Positions 19,301 through 29,400 of a stretch of DNA of 64,000 nt are shown in pieces; the stretch's first letter is position 1, and each line of letters starts with the position of its first letter. This DNA comes from Tubulanus polymorphus (lineage: Eukaryota; Nemertea; Palaeonemertea; Tubulaniformes; Tubulanidae), in contig NC_134030.1 in the NCBI RefSeq assembly GCF_964204645.1, forward strand, positions 20,711,110 to 20,775,109, read 5' to 3'. The position numbers and the translations under genes are program-made. The notes below the pieces were generated by a model that worked only from the letters and a program-made list of their open reading frames with translations, did no database searches and was not told where the DNA came from.

Positions 19301-22300
19301 AATTTGAAAATTCTCGAATTCTTTCATTTCGGCCGAATATTGAAAAAGATCAATTTGGCATCGAGACACTTTAAACTCTTACAAGTCAAATATCTTTTAA
19401 ATTATACGGATTAATTTACGGATAAATTAATTATGAAAATGGAAATAATGCATTTTTGCAGTCGATGAATGAATATAAATTAAATTTTAAACAGAATGAT
19501 GGTTATTACACGTGGACTGATGGTAAACCATTGAGCTACACAGAGTGGTTTAAACCTACTATAATAAACGAAACGATACCAGAAGTTATTCAAGGATTGA
19601 TATCTCCTCTACGAAAACAACCGATAAATGACGCCAATATGCCGTGTACGGCGATGATACTGAATAATCCACGAGGATCAGCGAACTGGGTTCGATTCCC
19701 GTGTCAAATCGAGGAGACTCGAACAACTTTTATTTGTGAATCGGATAGAATTGACGTCGATTCAGAACGCGAGGATAATTCGACACTTAAAAATCAAAAT
19801 ACAACGAGCATCATAGAAATAACTGATACTCATAACGATATCGTATTTCTAACAGGAAACAAGAATGATCTAAATTCCAATACATATAACTCGACTTGTA
19901 AAAAAGGCTGGCAAAATGTAGACGGCAAATGTTGCCAGATTCTCACGGATTGGAACAACAATCGAGGTTTGAATATTCGAAGGGCTACGAAAATGTGTCG
20001 AAACCTTCACGCTGAAATAGGTATTGTAACTTTCCATGTGGAAAATGATATAAAAGCATTAATTGACGCGTTCAGTTTTAAACACCAATATGGTGCTATA
20101 CTGACTATGGGTGCGAGGAAATTGTTTCATGTGATCGAACCAGTTTTGACACGGGATGAAATCACTTTTATCGAGTCGTTGAACTGGTCGATAAAACCAT
20201 GGAATAATCAAACAAACAACGTTCATTCCGTGCTATGTTCCTATAATGTTACTGGTGAAGAGTTGGCTATAAGCGGTTGTAAATCGTGGCAGTTTAAATG
20301 TAACGATCAAAGATGTATCAGCGACCATCGCGTATGTGATACCAGAAACGACTGTCAACACGGTGAAGATGAACTCGATTGTTCGGGTTCAAACTTACTA
20401 AGTCAGTTCCACTGTTCAGATGGACGAGTTATATCAATAAGTGGTTTTTGTGATTTTATTAGGGATTGTTTGGATGGTTCTGATGAGAACTCGTGTTTAC
20501 ACCCACTGTGTTTGCCCCAACAATTCCGCTGTATTAGTGGTCAATGTGTCGATAGATCGTACCGATGTGATGGAATCGTTAACTGTAAGGACGGCTCCGA
20601 CGAGCGGGAGTGCGGTCCGCAACTTTGCAACGGGTTTCTGTGTAACAACGGTGAATGTATCAGTTCTCTATTGTATCGGGATGGTGTTGTAGATTGTAGC
20701 GGAAGCCTCGAAGAAGATGAACTTTTAGCATCCAATGTTACAGTGAATCCTACAGTTCACTGTAATGATGAGAACCAATGTACGACTAATTTCACAAATC
20801 TCTGTACAGAATCTGATGAACAAAGATGTTCTTTCGATTCTCCTCATTGTTATTCGAGACGTCACAGATGTATTTTAGAAAGGATGCCGATTGGTTACCC
20901 GGTATGTAGAAGGCTCGAACATATACAAGGTTGTACTGATTTCAAATGTCCAGCTGGTACTGTAAAATGTCCAGCATCTTACTGTATACCGATGGGACAG
21001 GTGTGCGATGGTCGATCCGATTGTCCTAATTCAGAAGACGAGCGAAACTGCGAGACTTTGTCATGTCCGGGAATGTTCAAATGTGGCCGGGAAAACCTAT
21101 GTATACCTCAATCTGAGGTTTGCGATGGTGTCACAAATTGTAAACATACCACTGATGACGAGTCTTACTGTGACGTCACGTGTCCTAAGTACTGTAAATG
21201 TCAAGGTCATTTAATTGATTGCAACGATGCTGGTTTAGTAGAAATTACTGATCTTTTCTCGGCATCAACTCGAGTTCTGATTTTATCAGAAAACCGAGTT
21301 GTATTCAATGAGTCCACGTTTTCTTCTTACCTCTATCTACATTTCCTCAATATTTCGCGTAACAATTTGTCTTATATTGTTCCAAACTCGTTCTTTAACC
21401 TGCATAATCTACATACATTAGATCTTACATATAACCGCTTAACGTTATTGTCCGCGAATACATTCGCCGGTTTGTATAGTGTGAAAATACTTCTGATGTT
21501 TGGAAATCCAGTAAGATATTTAGGAGAAGGCAGTTTTCTAGGTTTAAAGTCATTAACTGATCTCGATCTTCACGGACTTTCCTTGTCGCTACTCGGTGGA
21601 AATGTGTTCCGTGGTTTATCAGCTTTAGAGTCGTTAAATATCAGCAGTAATGTGATCAAATATATTTCACCAAATGCTTTCGCCGGATTAACAAAACTAA
21701 GAAATCTGGATCTAACCGAAAATTCTGAAGTCATATCCGTACAAAGAAACGTTTTTGACAGTCTTACATTATTGAGTTCTTTGGCTTCTGACGCGTACAA
21801 ATTTTGTTGCATGGTTCCGAAAGTTGACCAGTGTCTTCCGGAAGCTGACCAATTTTCATCTTGTTCCGACCTGATGGGTAACACTGTTCTTAGAGCAATC
21901 ATTTGGGCGATCGCTTCATTCAGCTTTTTTGCAAACATCATCGTAATTTCACTTCGCGTTCAGGCGTTACGCATTTCATCCTCTGAATCACGTAACACAT
22001 CCTCTGATATCCTCATCATTAATATTGCCTCCTGTGATTTTCTGATGTCGATTTATCTGTTTCTGATCGCAGGAGCCGATTACGTCTATAAAGGTGTTTA
22101 TTTCCTAAATTCTGAAAGTTGGACAGATAGTTCATTGTGTCGACTCGCTGGGATTATAGTGACTCTTTCTTGCGAGGGATCTTTGATTTTTCTCCTCATT
22201 CTAACCCGTCAGAGATACTCAAATATCGTCGATCCATTTTCTGGAAGCCCAATTATATCTTCGAATTCTGTATCCGGGATTTGTTGCATATGTTGGATCA

Positions 22301-22788
22301 ATTTAAGCATCGTTTCAATGCTGCCGCTGTCGTCATCTTCTTATTTCGGAAATAACTTTTTCGGCACAACCGGTGTTTGTCTACCTATGAATTTACTATC
22401 CATCAATGTCCACGCCTGGCAATATTCATTCGCTATATTTGCCGTGTTTAACTCGGTCGTACTTGTTACAATAATGATGACGTATGCACAGATGTATAGA
22501 CTCGTATCTGGAAGCAGGTCCGGCTCGGGTAGAGCTGATCCTACCGAATTGATTCTGGCGCGTAGGAGTTTAGTGATAAATCTGTGTAATCTATTTTGCT
22601 GGTTACCGATAATTATCGTTCAGTTTTGCGCTGTATTCCGAGTAGAAATACCGAACCAAGTGGCGGCTTGGTTGGCGGTACTTTTCCTACCGATCAACTC
22701 GTCACTGAATCCACTTCTTTACACCATCCTCACTATCGATGTTAAATCTATTCGTGCTAGAAATAAACGGGTTTTCAGAACCCGCTGA
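16356..22788 (+). CDS. receptor unit 1: CUB / C-type lectin / LDLa / LRR / 7TM receptor (GRL101/relaxin-receptor type)
   Basis: Three coding exons, 16356-17540, 17783-19156 and 19495-22788, with phase-0 introns, encode about 1,950 aa. Order: signal peptide 1-24; CUB 34-137 with four cysteines (SGYIVSPNYP); two to three degenerate CUB-like regions to about 600; CUB about 641-761 (IVQSPNYPG); C-type lectin fold 777-934 (GGHLLSI, TWTDGKPLSYTEW); a second degraded lectin-like region 988-1101; LDLa repeats about 1115-1254 and 1338-1412 (CDGIVNCKDGSDEREC type) plus a diverged one between; LRR N-cap 1416-1429; five to six LRRs to 1620; 7TM 1651-1930 with FCWLP in TM6 and NPLLY in TM7. The DRY position reads QRY (LTRQRYSNI). 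The ectodomain should bind an extracellular ligand; the 7TM part signals through G proteins. The ligand is unknown. ATG at 16356 is chosen because it precedes the signal peptide; the frame is open a few codons upstream. Confidence 0.88.
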
Positions 22789-22967
22789 AACAATCGTCTG
22801 TCGATATTAACCTTGTCGAACTCTAATCAGAATATGAAAATATTTCAGATGAACTCGATAAACATGGAGGAACTAATTGCGATGTAGTTCAATGCAGCGT
22901 TTAATCTTATTTCACGTAAATTGATTGTAAATCTTTATATGATTCACTTGTGTCGTTTTGTTGCATG

Positions 22968-22973
22968 AATAAA
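22968..22973 (+). terminator. poly(A) signal of receptor unit 1
   Basis: AATAAA in GCATGAATAAAAATC, 180 bp after the stop, conserved in all five units. Confidence 0.65.
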
Positions 22974-23841
22974 AATCAATTCAACATTGAACATTTCTCT
23001 GTCTATATTCAATATTTCCATAGGTCAAATATTGAAATCTTTGGGAGGCACTTGACGTTTAAATGTTTCTTATTAACTTATGGTTAGTAGAATACAACAT
23101 TAATTATTCCAACTATTTCACTTCATAATCGTTTATTCTATGCTCTAGTTCATCTTATGGGTGCTTTTATTTACTGGCAGTGAATTGATCCGCAGCTAAA
23201 TTCTATCGTCAAAAAGATGACACGATTTATATACGAAGTTTACAAAATAACTTTCTGAAATAAAAGTTAAGTAGATTGTTGAAAAAAAAGTTAAGCACAG
23301 TAATTATCATATTTAAATCCGGAGCTCTTTTTATTCTTTGGTTATCGGGTTTCTGTGTTCGTGGTCGGCTTTCTCACCAGGGACGACTGGAGTTTATAAT
23401 AGAGAAGAACGACAAGAGAGAAAGGGAGAGAATGGAGCATGACAATCGCCGCCGAAACTAGACTAGACTGGTCACCGCAGCCGAACGGTAACCTCGTAAA
23501 CCCGTTAGATATTCAAACTACCAGTTCGGCAGTCGATCGATTGATTAGCGCATAATGCTAACTCCTGGTCGTCCCGGGTTCGAGACCTCATTATGGGTTA
23601 ATTCATTCTATCTAGCGGGTGTTTCCCTCCTTTTTGGAAGCTCATCTTGCGAAAAAAAGAACGTGAATAAAGCTGAAAATCATTGGCAATTGAAGGATTC
23701 AATGACAGATGGTGTTGTCATTGAATAGTGTATTTGGTAATCACTCTCTACATCTCTACTTTTATCAATGATTCCCGATGACTGTTATACCGGTCATAAG
23801 AAAAGACTTAAGGTGGAATTGCGACTTTAATTCGGGATACT
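22974..23841. other. convergent 3' intergenic region, unit 1
   Basis: This is the tail-to-tail gap between the receptor and the minus-strand peptide gene, conserved in all units. It holds AATAAA on the minus strand at 23335-23330 (candidate poly(A) signal of the peptide gene). It also holds a tRNA-like fragment at about 23531-23605 (GATTAGCGCATAATGC, then GGGTTCGAGACC). No open gene. Confidence 0.5.
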
Positions 23842-24441
23842 CTAGCCTTTAAAGCTCTCCTCGTAGGGTGTATAATCATAGCTCTCCCCATAGCCGTCAT
23901 CATAGCTCTCCTCGTAGGGTTTATAATCATAGCTCTCCCCATAGCCATCATCATAGCTCTCCTCGTAGGGTTTATAATCATAGCTCTCCCCATAGCCATC
24001 ATCATAGCTCTCCTCGTAGGGTTTATAATCTTAGCTCTCCCCATAGCCGTCATCATAGCTCTCCTCGTAGGGTGTATAATCATAGCTCTCCCCGTAGCCA
24101 TCATCATAGCTCTCCTCGTAGGGTGTATAATCATAGCTCTCCCCGTAGCCATCATCATAGCTCTCCTCGTAGGGTGTATAATCATAGCGATAATCACTGG
24201 AATATCCTGTAAGGAAAATCCGCTCTTAATAAACGTAAAATTTAAGAGAATGAAATGGTTTCCTGGCTTTTAAACATTACTCTTGATTAATTACAATGAA
24301 TCCGACTAATACGCGTTTTGCACACAGTTCGATCTTCTAGGCTCACCTTCGAGGGATTGAGAGTCTTTAAACGCGATACTTACCTGGAGCGGCGGCAGCC
24401 ACGGCCACAAGGGCCATCACGACAAGGAAAACTAACTTCAT
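23842..24441 (-). CDS. array peptide unit 1: acidic Tyr-rich repeat peptide, interrupted by an in-frame stop
   Basis: Minus-strand coding exons 24441-24384 and 24206-23842, phase-1 intron (CCAG before GTAAG; CTTACAG acceptor). The signal peptide starts MKLVFLVVMALVAV, almost the same as in the 347-1149 gene. The mature part repeats a 17-residue unit, YDYTPYEESYDDGYGES (K for T in some copies), seven times. The fourth unit has TAA at 24033-24031 in place of the Tyr codon TAT, so the product is 77 aa instead of 140. The remainder stays open to a TAG shared with the other units. Acidic residues around nearly every Tyr make tyrosine sulfation plausible. Function unknown: structural/adhesive matrix peptide or signal. 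The shorter product may still work, as the repeats are alike. Confidence 0.75.
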
Positions 24442-24541
24442 CCTGTAGACAACAAGAAATATATTCCTTACACATTTCCATTACATTTAGGCGTACACAA
24501 CTAACGAATCGTACTAGCGACAAGAAACGTACGTAAGACGA

Positions 24542-24787
24542 CAGCGGCGGATCCCGGATTTCAGGGAGGGGTGCACAATAAATAGGCAGAGGGTCTGGGC
24601 GTCCTCCCCTAGTAATTTTTCAAAAACAAATGCGTGGAGACGCGTTCTAGACACGATCATAGTACCGCAAATTTAATAGCGATTTTACCCTAATTTCACT
24701 TCATTATTTATGGAAAGCAAATCCCTGAATAGCGAGGACTTTAGGAGGGGTGCACGCGTACCCTGTGCACCCCTGGACACGCCGCTG
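24542..24787. mobile_element. hAT-like MITE in the 5' intron of peptide gene, unit 1
   Basis: The ends CAGCGGCGGATCCCGG and, inverted, CAGCGGCGTGTCCAGG are matching terminal repeats. Subterminal GGAGGGGTGCAC motifs face each other. Length about 246 bp, non-coding. The CAGNGGCGGATCC-type end resembles hAT elements; target-site duplication is not clear. It is present at the same place in units 1-4, so it inserted before the array expanded. Confidence 0.6.
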
Positions 24788-24901
24788 AATAAGAAACAAT
24801 TCACGCAAATTCGATCGGGTTTTCTGTACCCTGAATTTCGTTTTAATTGAAAATAGATTCCAGATGTAACAGTACAGGATTCCACAATGACCAACACGTA
24901 C

Positions 24902-24967
24902 CTGATACTAACAGGGCGGCACTTTTCCGAGATAAGACGCTGATCTGTTTTCGAGTTTGGTTTTATA
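24902..24967 (-). promoter_or_regulatory. TATA box and 5' non-coding exon, peptide unit 1
   Basis: TATAAAA on the minus strand at 24967-24961, followed by a non-coding exon of about 35 nt ending at 24902 (TATCAG before GTACGT). Confidence 0.6.
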
Positions 24968-25856
24968 CGCGTTTTGCGGGATATGAATCATTTCCACAGG
25001 TGAAGTTAATTTCTTATTTTCAAGTATTGCATAATAGATTTTTTACGTTGAATTCGATCATAAATCTGTATTGTATCACTTGCAACTGCCCTCTACCCGT
25101 AATCTATGTATGAATCGGATAGACGATGACATAGTTCGAAGTCGCAAATTTGCATTCAATAAATATAACATTCAAATCCACGTTAGTGCTTTAGTAAGCG
25201 TTAAAGCTAGATTATAGTGAAACGCATTGATCTTCATTACTAATGCATCCTCGCTTGCCAACCTCACTCGCAAACCATTCATCGATCGATTGATGCCCCC
25301 AAAACATTTTTGGCGGCAACCTGTCCGCCCAGGAATTTTTGGCGTTACAGGAAAATTTGCGGCACAAAAGTTCAAGTTCATTTATTTCATAGATAAGAAC
25401 ATACTTTGTACATATATGCTAGAAATGTTTACAATTAGGCCTAGGGGATTGCCTGTATACAATCACTGAAGCAAATTTCACGAATAAACTATATATAGGC
25501 CTAAACATCGTCACCCGTCAAGGGATTCGAACCCACTACGCTAAAGCTGATCCCCGAACCCCTATAGACCTCACGAGTCGTTGGAGTCGTTACTAGCCGA
25601 CCAGAATCCAATCGTACCAATCACAGCGCTTGTAACAAACAACATGAGGCTTCTGTTTGTTTTCCCGTTCGGTTTTTCCGTTCCACTCAGACGCGAGGAA
25701 TAAGTAACACCAACTATTCTAAGAGGTTAGAACGAAATTTAGTGATCGAACCAAAATTCAAGAAAAACAAGTCGTTTCGGGCGCGCTGTATATATTAGAT
25801 CGGTTCTAACGCGATTCGTAAAGAAACGTCGTGATTACATCCTGAGACACAGTCAC

Positions 25857-26056
25857 GTTCCGCCTCACAGGGATTCGAACCTGATGACATCGAGAGACTT
25901 TTCTGCGTTCCGCCCTCACATGGTTTCGATCCTGGTACATCGTGAGACTTGGTCAAGTTCCGCCCTCGCAGGAATTCGAACCTGATAACATCGAGGGTTC
26001 TGCGAGGTTCCTCCCCCGTAGGGATTCCAAAGTGTCTCCATTGTGAAGTTCCATAG
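25857..26056. repeat. 50-bp minisatellite, four copies, unit 2 upstream
   Basis: GTTCC(G/T)CC starts at 25857, 25907, 25957 and 26007. Each copy carries a variant of CAGGGATTCGAACCTGATGACATCGAG, related to the arms of the foldback element at 13541-13893. It lies between the peptide promoter of unit 1 and receptor unit 2. Confidence 0.65.
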
Positions 26057-26462
26057 TTGTGTGGGTTTGATCTGACGCTTGACCCAGTTCCACAGTTGTG
26101 TTCAATTATTTCGATATTCAAATAGTAATGAATTATGTTCTATTTCCATCGTAAACATTTCTACTGAACTGAACGCGTTATGTAAATATCCAGCAGTTGA
26201 AAATGAAAATTTTATCGCAGCGAAATCGACGTGTATATGTTTAACAAACGTCGGTAATTACTGGAAAATCGACTCGGATGAATAAAAATCTTGCGAAAGC
26301 GCACGAAAATTTGAATTTTATATCAGAAATAATTGCAGCAGCAACGAAAAATATCTATTTCAAAGAATTCGCTGCAAATTTTCTGATTGGACGAACTGTA
26401 ATTTGTGTCGATTTCGTAAAGCTATGCAAGTTTTGATTATTCAGTAGAGATTGTTGTTCGGT

Positions 26463-29400
26463 ATGGATCGACTGAGAGCGCTGTTTATAGCGTCGCTGAT
26501 CGTCTGGCGAGTTAACATCGCACACGCTGATCTGTCTGACTCTGTGACGGTCAGTTCGTCTTGTAACAACACTTGGTACCCCGTCGATTCTACGTCCGGT
26601 TACATCGTTTCACCGAATTACCCGTCGTTTACGCGCGGTGTTGAATGTCGTTGGTTCGTCAACAGCTCTTTACCGGGCACTTTCAACATCAAACTATACT
26701 ACGACATCGAGCCGTCGATATTCTGTAGTGATAACTACCTTCTCGTCGGTGAGTTCGATAACAGATTCTGCGGTGAAGGAAAACATGAAATCCGCCGTAA
26801 CGATTCGATCTCGTTGATGTTTAGAAGTAACGTCGATGGTGCGCGGGGTAGTCGGGTTTATATCATATATCGTTATGACCGAAACAATTTGAAGTTTATT
26901 CATAACTGCATAATATACAAACAAAGAATAAACATATTACCAACTTCGACAGGATACAAATTCGCAATATATTTAAAACGATGTATATTATATTTGGAAT
27001 GAATCGAGATCCCAGATGGTTTCGCTATGAATTTGACGTTTACACAAATAGATTTCAGATTATATCCTGGCGCTGATTCAGTGACAACTGTTCAAATTTA
27101 CGACGGATGGAACACCAGTGAACCTATAGCTGTTATACCAGAACAAACCGGACATCCACCTTCATCATTCTATACTAAAACTAACAAAGCCATTATTGAT
27201 ACACATCTATTGTTCTTTAAATCACAACTATCAGTTCACGTATATAGAATATCTGATTGGAACGTCTCTAATCCGCTAATTCAAGTCTCTAATAACGAGT
27301 CTGGAGTGCTCATTACCGATGACAACAGTTTACACGTAATAACTCGATCAAAACACTTACACTGCTGGTCTATCACAGTGCAGGTGTTACAGTACGTCGT
27401 CTTCAACTGGACACGTGATCTCAGCACATCCGGTGACGTCATTGGTGTATATAAACTAGAAGGGTTACGCGTTGTAGGAACTGATATTTTACTCGGTTAC
27501 AACTACCTGGAATCACTGAGTGTTAAATCTGACGGCTTTCTCGTCATACTGTGCGTTTTATTAAGACCAGGTGATTTACAATCGAATGTAAAAATTGATT
27601 TTGACGTGAAATCTATTTCTATGGGAGACGTACAAGTCCGCAAACCCAGGGTGAGTAACAAATGAAAAGTAACTGAAATAGGAAATATCAATTTTCATTT
27701 AGCATGAAATGATGATGTGAATAAAAATCGTTAGATGAAATTAATTGAACTACAGACTGAAATGTAATAAGAAATGTGAAACATGGAAATTTTAAATGCC
27801 AAAAATGATTTCAAAAATACTTTTTATTGCAATATTAAAAATTTGACAAGAAAAAAATGGTTGTTACGGTTTTGAATATGAATATAAGATGTTGAGTGTA
27901 AGATTTATTTCAACAACATATTCTTTATTTCTAGAAAAAGTTCAGATGATGATTTATTTTGTAGATACCTGGCTACAGTTACAATTTACATTCTCAATTT
28001 CTGTTCCCGACGACAAAGAAGACAATATTATCGTATCGTATAAATACATTAGAATTTAAACGGAAAGTTGATATCTATGATGATGGATTGAAACTAACAG
28101 TTTTATCAGAGACGTGCGAGAGAGCTATATTTTATATATATGATGGTGGTAATTTTACAGCTAGACGCTATGGTCCGTATTGTCCTGATGGTCAGTGGTA
28201 CGGTCGTAACGTCGTCAGTCTGATTACATCAGGAGGACCGGTTACTGTAGTAGGGTACGCTTATAACTGGGACGATTGGGTCCCAGTAGTAGGAGTCAAT
28301 CGAATCCATTCATTAACAAGAGGAGGTTTTCTCAGATTCAATCCTTCTGATTGTGACGGGTATTTTCTACAGGAAGGAGAAAATCAGATCAATATGACGT
28401 CACACTGTCTCGTGATTACACCTGAAAACCGGCGCCTTCCTTTAGAAAATATAGATATATTATCAGAATATGAATATCAAATTGACGCATGTTTTCCTGA
28501 GCGAAAGTCGAATAGTAACTGTGACATGGGAATGAGTTTATCAAATCAGTTGCTCAATAACAGTTTCGTTTTGAACACTTTGAAATTGTTCCACAAATAT
28601 CAATTCTGGAATTATGAGTCAATAGTTAAACTACGTCGTAAATGTCAAGGAGTAAAAAAACCTACTCAATCTAAATTCGGGCATTCATTTTTCCCGGATA
28701 AGGATGAATGTGGAATCGTACAATCACCGAACTATCCGGGATCAGCGGGATATACTTCGAAATCTTCTTATTATCGCTTTGAAAATCCGATTGAAAATGA
28801 TCGAATTCAATATTACAGATTTATAATCAAATTTATTCAGACTTTACCGTGCAATAAATTATCAAGATTTGACAAAGATCCAATTCTATTCAAACAACAA
28901 ATACATGACTTTTACGATAATGGAGTAGTTATTTCAGGAAGCGGAACCGAACATCAAACTAATATATGCGGAACTATTGCTAAACGCGGAAGTGTATTTC
29001 ATAGTTTGATCGACAATGATTTGCAATTTGAGATAAAGGATCTCGTTCCCACATTTCAAATACAATATAATTTAAAAAAGTCGTTACCAATAAAACAGTT
29101 TGATAAAATCGGCTGTAAATCAGGATTTCTAGATTCGGGAATTTCCTGCGTCAAATACATCAGAGATGAACGTCGGAATTGGGAGAACGCTGAAATGTAC
29201 TGTCAACAGAAATACGGAGGACATCTTCTCAGTATCAACTCACAAGATGAAATGATTTCTGTCAAAAGATTATTCGCCACGAAACTGCTTAGAAAGGGAT
29301 ATACACAGGAGGCGCTTATAATGATGATCGGGCTAAAATTCAAGGTAACTTCCACTCGACAAATGATAAAAAAATCAACATCGAATTTGAACTATAAGAG

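Noticed and set aside
19220-19414. Small + strand frame inside intron 2 of unit 1
   Set aside because: It is the intron counterpart of the read-through frame of other units, shifted; not a separate gene.
21570-21941. Minus-strand 123-codon frame and its equivalents in every unit
   Set aside because: Shadow of the LRR/TM1 coding sequence; conserved only because the sense strand is.
23531-23605. Possible tRNA gene (GGGTTCGAGACC box) repeated in each unit
   Set aside because: The T stem pairs poorly and no cloverleaf with an acceptor stem can be drawn; treated as a tRNA-like fragment.
23868-24212. + strand His/Ser-rich frame (and relatives in units 2-4)
   Set aside because: Antisense shadow of the 51-bp repeat of the minus-strand peptide gene, which has signal exon, splice sites and a TATA box.
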